From assembly GCF_000003605.2 (NCBI RefSeq), contig NW_003109093.1, positions 18,166 to 57,709 on the forward strand: 39,544 nucleotides of DNA. Direction: 5' to 3'. Numbering within the stretch: the first letter of the stretch is position 1; each line of letters opens with the position of its first letter. The notes beneath the pieces are model-generated. The model did not search any database and was not told the origin of the DNA. It saw only the letters and a list, made by a program, of their open reading frames with translations. This document shows, one piece after another, positions 23,831 to 36,716 of this stretch. This DNA is from Saccoglossus kowalevskii. Its lineage: Eukaryota > Hemichordata > Enteropneusta > Harrimaniidae. The position numbers and the translations under genes were made by a program.

Positions 23831-25569
23831 AATTTACATGTCAAAATGAACACATGTCAAATGTACACAAATAAATGCATGCTAACTAAAAAGAGTAAAC
23901 AATCTAATAATAGTATTAGATTGAAGCAATTTAATTTGCATCAACTCCTATCCCGTGGTGTAAATCAGTGTATTTGAGTCGTTCAAGTTTCTATTTTGGT
24001 TCATGTTGTTCTAACACGTATACGTTTCAACCAATCAAAGTGCCAGTGTGCATAATTATGAATGAAGCACGAAAAATGATACATATTTATGAACCATGGA
24101 CATTTTACAGAAAATGCATACATTCGTAAACATCCATGGTCGAGAGGAGTTCGCTTGACTGTCATCCAATCTTTCACTTCTTCCGCAAGGTGGCAGATAT
24201 CCACGACATCGCTAGAAGTGTGAAATGCAGTGACGGTCTTGGAAGTTACAAGCCTTTTCAGTATTGATGTACACATTGGGTTACAAAGTCAATCAAAACA
24301 TATATGGGATGGGAAAGTAAATGATTCACATGTAAAGAAAGTACTGTGTGTGTCTTGTGTACAAAATCGTTCAGCTGCACGCCCAGCTTCAGTCAGACAC
24401 AGGGTCATCCCTAAAATGGATAATAACCCGGCATACTCCACGCTGAGAACGTGTAACCTGACAAGGCCAATTAAATACACACATCCACCCTAATGCCAAT
24501 GACAACCCTTCTAACCCACATACAGGGAATTTGAGATGAGCTTAGACTGTCAGGAGACAGCTCAGTTTCTCCGTACGCAATGAGCCGAATATGAATATCT
24601 TCTATATTAATTAGTGATGAACTCAAATTTGGTTTCATGTAGCATTCTCGTATGCATTACATTACGGACAAGTATATTTATAGATACCAACAAATAGTTA
24701 TTTCATTTCAAACAAAATTATAGAGATGAGACTATACAGGACAACGTTTAACTACAGTAATTCTGGTGTCAAAATAATACTTACTTGAAAGAGCCATTAT
24801 GATAAAAATCAGATGTAGGTATGGGGTTGAATTTGTTTTTATTGTTATTTTTGTTTAGTTTGAATATTTTTTGGTTTTACCTGCCGTTATTAAGTTTTTT
24901 TTTATATATCGTATCTCGATCGCCGTAACTACATCTGACCACGATCTGACTCAATGCACTAGGAAATCTTGTGATAATCTAGCGTAAGAATCAACTAATC
25001 AGTGCACGGGTAACAAACTAATAGTATTCAAAATGTAATGACGAGAGAAACAACAAACAACCTAAGACACTCACCAAAAACTCTCGGCGATAAACGCTTA
25101 CCGATTGAAACAAGTACTTCCATTCGTAGTTTGAACCCTACTATACTGTTTATGTTTAAACTACCATGTAAGTAATGTTCGTTGAATATTTTCCACCTCA
25201 AATAAAGTTGTTTTCTATTTGACATTTTGGATGTCAAGAGATTAATAATGAATAGTTAACCGTCGATTTTTCTCGTTTGAATCACACTGTGTTCGGAAGA
25301 CTCATCTCAATCCACGTGTCGTCATTCACTATAGAGTAGTCAAACCCGGAAAAGTTATCCTGGCAACGTACACATAATTGGTTACGCCAGGTGCTTTACC
25401 AAATAAAACTTTTCAAGTCGACTTCTGTTATTTTTTGTAGACTCAGGTTGAACGAGATATCTCAAACAAATGCCTTTCATATTAAAGTGGATATCTAAAA
25501 TCAAAATTATCACAAACAACACATTGGGTGATTGGTAATATCACACATTTAAATAATGATGTAAACTGT

Positions 25570-25800
25570 CTCAGAAGCAGTGGCGGTGGCACAGGGGGCG
25601 CGCTCGCCTCCTCGAAACAAATTAAGCTGAAACCCGTTATGTCAGCAAAGTCTGCCCCTCAAAATGCGGGAAATAGCGTTTCAGAGGGTCTAGATTTGAA
25701 AATTGTTAAGGGGAGCATGCCCCCTCCTAGTAAGGTCGCGGTTGGTGAGCAGACCCCCCCCCCCTCATGCAAGATTTCGTGCCACCGCCTCAGAGAAGCA
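25570..25800 (+). repeat. Interspersed G/C-run repeat fragment
   Basis: A distinctly G+C-richer island in A+T-rich DNA. It opens with AGTGGCGGTGGCACAGGGGG, includes a GGAAATAGCGTTTCAGAGGG block and a GGGGAGCATGCCCCC palindrome with CCTAGTAAGG, and closes with a run of C (25756-25765) and GTGCCACCGCC, which inversely mirrors the opening GGCGGTGGCAC. These inverted ends, G-runs opposing C-runs, are typical of dispersed noncoding repeats in marine invertebrate genomes. The 93-codon ORF through it (25528-25809) is low-complexity and probably fortuitous. Family name not known to me. Confidence 0.55.
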
Positions 25801-28800
25801 TCTTGCTAATATAATTTTAAGTCAAGATAAACAGCCTATCTGATTTTTTCTAAATTAAAGCAGAGGCACTCATCAAATTCAGTTGGTAAGATAACAAGAA
25901 CGTTACTTTGGGATAATCGTTTAAACGCCTAAAAATACGAAGTACATAAAGAATAAAATGCATTGAATACATACACAGTTTTACAATCACATTTATTGAT
26001 TATTGACATAATTATTTGTTCATTATACTTCATTACTTGCACATTTCGAAATCATTTTTTTTATTATCATTTTCAAAATTCGAAGATTAATTACAGAATA
26101 GATATGACATCGTTATTAATATACAATCGCGTCTTTGAGATTAGAGCGTAACCTCCATGATCATGGGTATAGCGACTGGGCCGGGTCACATCGGGCATGG
26201 ACGACTGTCGTGAATGTCAAACAGTAAACCATGTTTATGTTGCATGTTATGATGGGGGTGTGTATGTGTTAAATAGAGTGGCGATAAAGTGGCGAGATGC
26301 TTCCTCTAGTCAGTACTGGAGAAAAAACGGAATTTGATGCAACCCGATCTGAACGATTATACGTGACCAAATGATGTGGATGGCCGATCTCGTAGGTATC
26401 ATAGTAAGCCATTAAATAATACTGCATCTTGGGAGTTTGGGATATATTCTGGAGTACGTCGTTTCGCTGTCGCAGCTGGCAGAATGTTAATTACCCGGAT
26501 TTTCAGGACGGTAACTCCGCCTTCAAAGTGTTTCTATATTTTACATCATAATTAATTCGGATAAATGATGTCCTCCAATCATAATTACTCACAAAAGCTA
26601 CCATGTTTGCATACAAACGGCAAAACTTGCCTCCATTTCACTATCTCCGATCGATTTCTTGGCAAGTTAAAACCATAAACAGGGTGAACCGCGCATGCGC
26701 TAGTAACAAAACTCATCGCAAAGCTCGTCTCGTTGCACAAGATTTCCTATTGCATTGAGTAAAATGTAATAATACGGTGTCCGAGATAAATAAAATAATT
26801 AATAACTGCAAGTAAAACCAGAAATTTTCATAAATAAACAAAAATAATAAAAAATATATGAATTTAAAAATTAAAATAACATGTGTTGTTGGTCTCATTT
26901 GTGCAAGTCTGTCTCAAATTAAATATTTACGCGTTGTACGCAAAGACGGCTACGTTGCTATGACAATATTTATATTGAACGATAAACCATTTGAACCCCA
27001 AAATGCAATATATAGTAATAATAATCAATTCTCGGGATTATCTTGAGCTGATATGATTTTTGGGACTACGATGTATACAACTGTCATGTGTGCATTCGTA
27101 TATTTGTATAGCTTTTTTAGACAAAACTGTGACATATTTCTTGGAAAAAAAATATTTTACCGCGATCACTAACGACTAGTACTATGAAGAACATTTACAA
27201 TGTTATTTTACCACAGCTCCGTAGTAGACGTTATTCGTGCATAGCATCAATTCATCGCAAAAAATGGAGAATATATACTTGAATACCAACGCCATTAAAT
27301 TCCATATACAATCCTGTGTTTGGGCCATATGAAAACATTCATTTATGAGAACTAATCCATATTGTGAAGAATTGTATTACAGAATATGGAACGATTCAGA
27401 GCTAATCGTCAACGATTCTGGACTGAGACAATACCCCGTGTGACACTCGTGTACATCTTCACTATAATTCTTAGGCGTTGTACAAATCGGAGATAGTAAG
27501 TACATTGGGCTTACATACTTTCTCTTCGGCACAATCCCGGTCACAAATTCCGGTAATAAATTGAAATCAGCGATATCATTCAAACGCTCTTCATGAAGAC
27601 TTTCTATACAAGTTGTGCAGTTTATAAGTGATAACACTTTTTACTATGACATAAATATATCAAAGAAATGTAATTCGAGTAGTTGCGTAGTTATTCGTCA
27701 TTCAGAACCCCCCCCCTCCCGAAAACGTTATTTCGCATTGACGGATGACTACAAATCAAAACAATATCGACTCTGCTGTGGTTTCTTTACACGGATTGAA
27801 GTCACGGAGACGCTTTCTTGTTAGAGGGCGCTGCATATTCGGAAAATTGGTTTGTTCTCCTTCATTCGCCATTGCCACATGTCATAAAACACTATGTATT
27901 TCCATAAGTAAATACTATGACGTGCAAGCACTATGTAATCAACACCATGTTTTCAAACACGAGTAATTGACAAGAGTCCACGACTATTTGTTTCTCGGGT
28001 TCACGTGGTGAATAACAATTGTATGATTTGTTTTTGTCATTGGGAATATGTTGTGACATGTGACGACAAAAGAGTCTGTTATTGATGAAAGCAATTCTAT
28101 TAATGATTAATATAAATTTGTTTTTGACAGATGACAAGTGATACTAGCTTAATCGCTTGAAGGGGAGTTCCTGGCGTTGATGACACATTGATAACAACGT
28201 CAACGTCAAGCCCGCATCTTTAATTGAAATCTACATGAGCTTGAACTAATACATGTAATTAAATTGGACGTTGACGTCACTTAATAGGTCTTATAAAATG
28301 CGCTATACTGCAATTGTGATAAATATCAAATAAAAACGACGTCATATGCAACTTATGTTATGCCTCGCGTGCTCTGTTACACAAGCGTGCAGTTCCATGC
28401 TGTACGTCTCTGTCAGCATCCTTTATTTTATGTTTTTGTCATACTACCCCAAACCCTTCCCTGCAAGCAAGACTCCTGTATTTGTTCGTTGTTGTGTTGC
28501 AGAAGCCATTTACTGTCATCCATTAATACATCCCGGAACTGTGAGTTATCACCAATGCACACTTCCCTAAGCAATCCACTATTTTAGTGACTTTATTCAT
28601 TGTATTTTTCTGTGCTTTATTTCTTGTAATTATTTTGAGAGGTATTAAAGCCAGGAGCTTTAACTCGATATTTTGGTGTATGTGTATTTCATTTCCAGTA
28701 CTATTGTCTTGTCTATCTCATACTAGCAGTGAAAGAACCCCCTGTCCAGTGTGAGTTCTGTGGGTGGCCCTCTCAATTGAGATAAACAGGCCTTGCACTG

Positions 28801-31580
28801 TGACACTCTCCCATCAGAGATTCTTATGGGTTATCAGCGATGACCAAAGACCACGAAATGTTATCATTGGAGAACTATATTTTCCAAAAAAGTCAGAGTA
28901 TGAGGGTTTTTGACTACACGTGTGCATGAATTATTTCTTTATTTGTCATTGTTCTCGTGAGATTTGAGGCAGGCGGGCGCTATGCGAATTGAATAATGAC
29001 ACACTATGAATATTCATGATATACCCAAAAGATGAACACGAGTTAGATTATGAAACGGGACATTTAGCAAAGCTCTACAATGCGTCATTCTGACTGGTCT
29101 AGGAGCAGTAAGTAATTTGGATATTAATACTGCAGCCATTACAGACATTGCCCCCAATCTCATCTAAGCTTTGTCAGAATCATATTTGATAAATAAATGA
29201 TACCGCTTCAAATAGTGACGGCGTAGTGGGCATAGTATGCATGTGACTTTAATATGTGGAATACACGTGTACATAGTGTGTATTCAGTAAATTACTATTT
29301 TAATAATATAAAAGTATATATGGTTGTATTCAGAACTGTGGATTTTATTAAACAGTTTGTGCGCGGATTTATGTACGACTCTTCCGAATAGTTGACACTA
29401 ACCTTATTGTGTTTATAATAATCTAATTGCTTGCAAGAATCACTTACAACAATTAAAAAAAATCAAACAGACAAAGGTTATTACTGAAGATTTGTAAGAT
29501 GTTTCTCTAGCACAAATGTGTCTGGTTCTAATCAATTTCTAACATAACTATTTACTATGGATACATCTCGAACGCTATCGCACACGAGACTGGATATTAT
29601 AGCGCAAATGCTCAGCAAAGCGATCCCCAAGCCGTCGCATTGTAGAGTTAGTATAACTGTAATACAATAAAAGACATTATTGGTGAAGCAGTTTATCCTA
29701 TTTTTAACTGCAAATGCACCATTACATAACAGGAGAACGTGTTACACCTCGGGCGATCATACGGAATAGAACAGAGGTCTTTTAAATTATCCCCCATTAC
29801 CTGTTTTGAACCAATACATTCTGTCTCTGTAGGATGTTAAAGTGTTTGAATATAATGTCATATTGCTAATGTTACATGGATTATATGTAGCCCAGTCGTT
29901 CTTATCTTGCAATCTTGTCTAGAAAAGTGATACAATTCTGGTACTGCTTTCTGTGTAATGTGTTTATAAAGACCAGATCTCTTTCGAGACACGATTGCAC
30001 CAAATCTCATGAATTGATAACACTTTAGAGAAAGAAACCTCTTTATTTAAATAGGAAGGTGGTATAATTACGTTTGAATTGGGAAAATCTAGTTTGCAAT
30101 GCATATTGTGTATTCATTTTTGCGAAGTTTCTTTTTCCACAAACGTGCCATATAGTACAGAAAAAATACATATTTGGAGATATGACGCTATTGTATTCTT
30201 GTAACTTCAATCCAGTATATTTATTTGTATTTCTGAAAACTATCATTTTGCTTTCATCGTCAAATTATCTGAGAGTAATGTCTAAACTATTAGTAAATGA
30301 TTATACTGGTCGGACATTTACTAGCATAATAATGTTTGTTATTGTCCAATACAAGTTTATTTCAATGACTGTTCAATTAAAAGTATTTTATCTAGAAGAA
30401 CTCTCCTGTCCTGTATATACCATTGGTTGATAATTGTTTGCACATAGGTCCGTACACAATTGAGTGGTTTAGATAGACCATTATCCATTCCATACCGCCA
30501 GTCTTCAGCCATATCTTCACTATGACGTATCGCAGCTGTTTTTGGTGGGAGCTCGAATCTCATGTTTTTTATCTTTATATGTTCGTATATATATATCTGT
30601 AATTTCTATTACAATCTACAATACTTTCAAAATAATTCTTTTCAGGCTAGGGACGATTTGGTCTTTTTTCCAGTAATGATGGCAATGCGTATGAAACTAT
30701 TCAAGTAAATAATGAGTCAGCTGCAACCTTGTTTTGTCTAAATTATTCAGTAGCTCAATTTAGATTTTTTTAATATGAAATAATTATTACTTTAATTGAT
30801 TAGCCATAATAGATTTCACACTAGAATTCCAGTCATAAATGGAATTGATATCAGCCCAAGGTGTAGGAGTTTTACATAAAATAATCCCAGCGTACAGATC
30901 GCACAGTTCATTTCAGATTTTGACCATCAGGACTACACTATATACCAAATTACAGTTGTGGCCTCTCTAAATGATTATACTACTTGTTTCAGTGAAAGCT
31001 AACTAAATTTTGTTGACAGCAAGCAGCCATACGGAATGGGGCAAAATAAGTAAATTACTGTATTTAAAATGTAAGATATCCGATTAGGCTTGAAGTTTGT
31101 GATGTACATCACAGCCCGTGTAAATTATACTAGAGGAGTCACGTGACTGCAACGGTTGATGAATTGCACAAATGAACTTCTCGGGGCATGGCGGATGTTC
31201 TAAATCATACGCCCCAATAGATGCGAACCAGATAAATGTTATAGTGTTTATTCATTTGGTTTAAGATTCATTGCACTGGGTGTTGCCACACAAAACGATA
31301 TTAAAAAGTGGCCCCATGATTTGCATAATATACTGTTCTGCATATGTTATTTTTGCGAGTAGGTTGCAGTGTATGCAGGGAAATGCAGGACCCGGTGAGT
31401 TAATGCGGTCAGTGTGAACGACAAAGCAGTATAGAAGTATAGACATAGACATACTGAGCGTTGCCTTCGAGGTAGCAGCGTTAATTTGCTTCACGATATC
31501 CGACGAGTACACTTCATTTCAGCTAACATTGTATCAAAATGTGCACAAGATATCGCTGGTTACTAAAACTTCATCAAAAC
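25801..31580. other. Long noncoding stretch, mostly featureless
   Basis: No gene is supported in about 5.8 kb. Items seen: a GCGCATGCGC palindrome (NRF-1-like) at 26691-26700, a second CTCF-like motif at 27818-27834, an 86-codon minus-strand ORF (27377-27637) with coding-like residue mix but no recognisable domain, and a perfect TGACGTCA at 28272-28279. The 28346-28760 stretch, with a TATTAAA hexamer near 28643 and long pyrimidine-rich runs, has some LTR-like flavour, but no TG...CA ends with flanking duplications could be fixed. Confidence 0.45.
27818..27834 (+). promoter_or_regulatory. CTCF-like motif
   Basis: TTGTTAGAGGGCGCTGC shares the TAGAGGGCGC core with the site at 23816-23830, in the same orientation, and fits the extended CTCF consensus at its 3' side (GGCGCTGC). 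Motif match only. Confidence 0.3.
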
Positions 31581-31583
31581 AGA

Positions 31584-31622
31584 TTTAAAGGGCAGTGGTC
31601 GTCGCGCCGTGTCATGGTACTC
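31584..31622 (+). repeat. Copy of the GGGCGGTGGTCGTCGCGC repeat end
   Basis: TTTAAAGGGCAGTGGTCGTC then GCGCCGTGTCATGG matches the ends at 17371 and 22047 for about 25 bases and then diverges. It lies about 80 bases upstream of the decayed PIN-like element and could mark a border of that insertion, which is inference. Confidence 0.5.
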
Positions 31623-31701
31623 ATAGCGACGTGATATGATATTGGTATTCACGGCACAAATATGCAAATGAGATAAAATAGTTTCTTAAAGATGTGTTTT
31701 C

Positions 31702-34380
31702 TTGGCAGTATATCGCCTCGGTGCATTACCGCAGTGGGGAAGAGAGTTCGGAGGGTATCGTTTATTAGAATCCCGATTTTCGCTTTCTCTGAAAACTTGT
31801 ATTCCTCTAGAGTGTGTCTTTAACGCTATAGCTTGGTCATTAAATGACACATGGCCTATCAATGAAAATGGAATTGTCAATACGCCCGAAGACTTAAGTC
31901 ACAATATTTCAAGCCTTGCTCAAGGGTGGGAAGCAATAAAATCACATGGTAGATCGCCTTTAAATATCGCCACGGGCTTGGCAATCAATAGATTAACCGG
32001 GAGTAAGGAGGCATCAAGATTATTGCACAGAAGTGTTATCAGTATATCAGATGATGTCACAATGGAGCATGCACAGATGCTTCCACCTGGAATGGTAGGG
32101 CAGTTCACATTACTTTTGATAACTCTGATGGTCGACAGCAAACTCTGACAGGATAACACACGACACATCACACTACAGTATTCCAGGCATCAAGAGGAAA
32201 ACATCATGCCAACCATATGGTGATCTATTGCACCAGGAACAGAAAGATTGAGACGCGTACGTTATTCAAAAAACGGGCAGACTCTCCAGCAATGCTCGAT
32301 TTTGAGGACAAGTTCAAAGATTCATCATTGATTGAATAAGCATTTCAGCGTGATGTAGTTTGGGTATTGCGTGGAGCTATAATCAGAGATATGCTTCTCG
32401 AAGTACAGCCAGAAATGAGCAAAATGCAAATTAGAGTACCCCCGGTCATTCCACTCCCTCCTACAGACAATGTTGTCAAGTGGTATATGGACATGACGAT
32501 AAAGCCATCGATTCAAAAGTTCTGATCATTCAATAGTTAAACCAAGGAATACCATTTTGGCAACCTAAAAATCCTTGGGGGGGAAATATTCTTGTCTTGG
32601 ATTAAAAGAATGGTGGATGGATGCTGATGTAATAGCTCACGATTCTGTTGATCAAGCAATGAAAGGGAAGCACTATCATATGAGTATAAAGCAACATAAA
32701 CAAGTTTGAGAATTTTAACACATTAAGCTGCAAGATATCAAAAGTAAGCATGGGATGGGATGATCTTATAGTTAATGGTTTGGCGGTTCAGTTTCTGGCA
32801 AGCCATTCTCAACCATCTATGACGACTTAAAAACTGAAACATCTATTAACAGAGAAGAAAAGGTTAGATGGGGGCCTATGCAAGGAGGATTTAGTACAAA
32901 CGAAAGAGCTGTTGATACATTTGTGAAAAACAGGAACGTTTGAAAGTTCTGACAGAGTCTATTCATAAGGAAATAACTGTTGGGGTCATTAAGAAGCATG
33001 AGACAATGGTTGAAAGTTTTGTCCTACAGCTGGACCAATATTTTACCCATTTATTCAAGGTCCCGCGAGACATTTCAAAACTGGAGCACAAACAGAGATG
33101 ACTGTACTCAAGGGTCTATTGAATTATTCTGCGATGGAAGAAGACGTGTATGTTGAGTTTGTTGATGAATGACTCACAACTCAAAACTTGTATGGAGGGG
33201 GCAAAAACAGCTCCAAGAGCAGTGAGTGTTCTCAAAGGAGACAGACGTGCATTTAGTGTTCTTGTTGGTAAAGCTGGTCTCCGACAAGGTTGCAAATCAG
33301 GTTTACGTAATTACCTGATAGACGAATCGAATGCTGAGGTGCAAACTTCTTTGTCTGAGGCAGCAGGGTTAATTGATGGCCTGGATGCAGTTAGATCAAT
33401 TAAAACCAGGACAGCATGGGGAGAGTATGCAAAGGCATACTTCAGATTCTGCACACCTGCAGCAGCTAATCACGCATACTCGCTTGGTGTGATATTTGAC
33501 AACTACACACAAGGGACTGCAAAACAACTTACACAGCGTCGCAGGTAAACCATGGTAAAAGAGTTAATAAAACAGAACTGATGAGTTTCCTGGTAAATTA
33601 TGCCAAAGATCACAATAACGTGTTCAAAACACCACTCTACAATACAGAAAATTAAAAGACCTGGCTGATCGCCAATAAAAATATAACAGAGCTTGAAGAC
33701 ACTAACCATTGTGAAGCCGATACTCGCTTGATACTGGAGGTTAATAAGTCGTATGCACCCGTGATTGTTCATGCAACAGGCACTAATGTCTTAGTGTTGC
33801 TGGTTCATAAATTCCCGACTCACCTTTTCAATCGGAAATAGCAAATGGTGACCAAAGATTCGTGGATACTTAGTCCAATTTGTGGACATATCAGCACTGA
33901 GGGATGTGCTATTTTACCAGCATATCGCAGCATCACTGGTTGTGATACCACCTCCTATCCGTTTGGAATAAAGTCATAGAAAAAGATGAGCAAATTATTA
34001 CAGCCTGCTGAACAACATTAGTTCCACTTTATTTAGCCTCAATAAAAGAATTGTCACAAGCCAGGGAATTCTTTTAATGTCTTTCTTGCTGTAATGTACG
34101 CAGGCAAAACAGATGAATATTAATATGTTGACACAAGATTTTGAATGTATGAAAAACAGAGTCAAGTTCAGGGATAATCCCAGATGAGAATAGTGCAATC
34201 AAACATTTAAACATTAGTTGCTTCCAGTCATATTTTAGGCATAAGTGCACAGAGCACCACTTAATAAAACATGGGTATGGAAAGAAGAAGAAAGCACAGT
34301 TTCGGTACGGTACACATGTAACCAATTTCCATCTTGTGACAGCCAACCTGACTTTGATTTTCTATGTCAAGCATCATCAT
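31702..34380 (+). pseudogene. Decayed copy of a multi-copy invertebrate gene with a C-terminal PIN/FEN-like acidic core
   Basis: Conserved blocks occur in order on one strand but in different frames. 31702-32110 reads PEDLSHNISSLAQGW and AINRLTGSKEASRLLHR. 32115-32339 reads FDNSDGRQQTLTG, a TAA, then HHTTVFQASRGKHHANH. 32638-32700 reads HDSVDQAMKGKHYHM. 33150-33548 is open for 132 codons, ending VIFDNYTQGTAKQLTQRRR. 33545-33655 reads VNKTELMSFLVNYA. 33695-33830 reads HCEADTRLILEV and ATGTNVLVLLVHKF. 33881-33985 reads AILPAYRSITGCDTTSYPFG. 34246-34380 reads HHLIKHGYGKKKKAQFRYG. The E-A-D-T-R, x-T-D-V and T-G-C-D motifs belong to a repeated family in invertebrate genomes with a PIN/5'-nuclease-like fold. 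Here the D-T-D-V aspartates read G-T-N-V. At least six frameshifts or stops make it non-functional. Mobility of the family is inferred. Confidence 0.75.
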
Positions 34381-36543
34381 TCTAAAACATGTACTTCATA
34401 TAAAGTTATAACTTCTGAATAAATTGGTGTGATTATAATGGTAATATCTCCCCAGTATACCGAAAATGTATTTAAAAGGTGAAAGTCCACCATTTTAAAA
34501 TTATTCAACTATCTTAAATTGTTGGTCCATTTCCACAAGTCTTAATATATTCTAACTTGGTTTCTGGCATAAAATCCGAAGAAAAACCGTTGACAGGGAA
34601 AAGTGGCAAATGGCCTGTCTATTAATCAAATTAACCAAGTATACATTATGCGTTCACATACCAAAACCCAATGTCACTTTCGATGTCACGGCTTCTTGTC
34701 TCACAGAATAATTTATGAGGACGCGGACTCACTCGCTCGTTCGAAGGATTTTTTTTTATGTGCGATCAGAAGTGGCAAAACAAAGCAGCTGAGCCAACTA
34801 CATCAGCAATTATTATGTTATGATTGGAATGCAAGTTTTTACGCATGATTTGGTTTATATGAACGCAGAATAGAATATGGCCCAAACAAGTATTATTAAA
34901 ATGATCAAGGCCTATACCAAAACAGATTCCTCATTGCCTTCGGGATGTTTCTATTTCCAGAGACAGCCGTTGCGGTGATAACAATCATCGTCTCATTGTT
35001 ATTTTGTTTCTTCCGAACAGCCTACTTCTGCTATTATAGATAGAAGAGGTTTAATAGTTTATAATAATATTCTATGCAATTCCTACTATTAATTACCACA
35101 TGGGGCATTCCAGATCATGTCTATATGGCATAAAATTATTTTTTTAAATATTTTTTGGCATAGTTTTGCATCATACGCTTCCCAAAAGTGGACATATTGC
35201 GGTATACAATCCTGTAAAATGTACTACGTCGTCCATTATGGAGCCAAAAATCATTTCCCAAGCAAATACCTGGACGTCATATAAATTTATTCAAATGAGT
35301 TTCGTTGTCAATCATGACACACAAAATATAAATTTTGCTTTTTTACCATTTTTAATAGGAATGTAAACGCGTTCAATTTCCGTTTTGTTTTTAATTGTTT
35401 TGTAGATAAATTGTTCATAACTATACGTACAAATCAAAAATACAAATGAGCTATGGGATCTTATTTTGTACCAGAATTGAGATTTCGTGTCAGTATATTA
35501 TTCAAATGTGTCCTGTTTACAACCAGTCTGGCAGCAAATCTTGCTAAAAACTCGTATGCGTTTCTGTGGATGTCATTACATTATGGACCCTAACAATGCA
35601 GGTTCTTTCGTTTCACAATCGGACTCAAAATGTCCGAACGAATATAATTCATACATTATATCACACATATTCTCCGACATTTTTCAGGTACCGATTAAAG
35701 ATATGTAGCTGGTCAAATATGCATAAAAATTGAGCATTGTTTCTTTAAATGGGATCTCGATTATGCATAAACATATTTTGTTCCACGCACTGGTCATCAT
35801 CGCACCTTCATGCCTGTAACTTTGATCGAAAACAGAATGGCCGACTGATGGACATTTTCTTTTAATAATGAATGCTGTTCCTCGCCATATCTCCCAATAA
35901 CGTGCATTGGATGATTATTTCCAAATGTGTACTTGACACGCCATGTCGCATATACGCACATGACTTCATTTCACGATCCAATCAAGATGGCCGACTGAAG
36001 ACTATTTAGTACAACAAATGTATGACGATCCTGCATTTGTCAGAGTGAACTAAATCCGTTGTAAACGTGTAAATACATTTGATAATCATTGGACTTTAAA
36101 CTAAACTGAAAATAAATATGCATGAATCAAAAGTGTGTTATTTTGACCAGAGCCATTATATCGAATCCTCGCCCTGAGCATTTTAGACAAACATCTCGGA
36201 ATTTAATGGCGAATAACTCGTAACCATGGTAATACAAATACACAAAAAATCAAGCTATTGTGGAACAAAATTTTAGCATGTGAGTGGATTTTGCTTGAAT
36301 CTGACATATGAATACAATATTTAGCAGTTGTGTTCGTAATGTAATGGAAATGTTGTGATGATATCTGAATACATAGTTCTCTGCTGTTATCTCATTCAAA
36401 ACTACCATTTACCATATGTTTTTATAACGCCAAATATAAGTTATGTGACACTTCATATGTCTATAGACTTGAATGAAATTGTTACGAATTTCCGAGTGAT
36501 TTTCATCAAGTCTGGAAACGTATGTTATAGCATAACATAAAGA
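34381..36543. other. Noncoding; weak 150-bp spaced repeat
   Basis: No exon is supported. ATGGCCGACTGA occurs at 35837-35848 and again at 35987-35998, with loosely similar flanks, suggesting an old tandem duplication. The 34603-34848 and 35166-35366 ORFs show no domain. Confidence 0.45.
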
Positions 36544-36578
36544 CACGGCACGGCACGGCACGGCACAGCACGGCACGG
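36544..36578. repeat. (CACGG)n pentanucleotide microsatellite
   Basis: Seven consecutive CACGG-type units with one interrupting CACAG unit, on an otherwise A+T-rich background. Confidence 0.9.
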
Positions 36579-36615
36579 TCACTGCCTCGCCCTGACGTTT
36601 GAACATTGTATGGAA

Positions 36616-36716
36616 GTTATTTTCATTCGTGATGCAGTGTATGCATGCTGTATTTTCATTCGCTTTGCTGATAAAAATATGGCTGCAGGATACACCACAC
36701 CAATCGTGAAAATAAC
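36616..36716. repeat. Short imperfect hairpin element
   Basis: GTTATTTTCA at the left end and its exact complement TGAAAATAAC at the right end frame 101 bp. Arms continue imperfectly for about 26 bases, with around 19 pairs by eye. It is flanked by the microsatellite on one side and a GAGGCGAGGCGCGGCG tract on the other. Probably a foldback MITE relic. Confidence 0.5.

Larger units (their letters stand above)
21904..25560. other. Noncoding region 3' of the 499-codon gene
   Basis: The gene's 3' UTR should start here. Possible poly(A) hexamers are ATTAAA near 22572 and AATAAA near 23014, neither convincing. It contains one repeat-family copy (22047-22122) and a CTCF-like motif (23816-23830). 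Opposed ORFs at 24001-24276 (-) and 24230-24493 (+) lack recognisable domains. Confidence 0.45.

Noticed and set aside
24001..24276. 91-codon minus-strand ORF (segment SSDVVDICHLAEEVKDWM looks protein-like)
   Set aside because: The rest of the frame is noise-like, an opposing ORF overlaps it, and no family match came to mind.
27377..27637. 86-codon minus-strand ORF with coding-like residue mix
   Set aside because: No recognisable domain, no clear splice sites and no conserved motif. Kept out of the gene list because composition alone is weak evidence.
28346..28760. Possible solo LTR (TATTAAA hexamer, pyrimidine-rich segments, TGTTATG start)
   Set aside because: No TG...CA termini with a matching 4-6 bp target duplication could be defined, and no primer-binding site or polypurine tract is seen.
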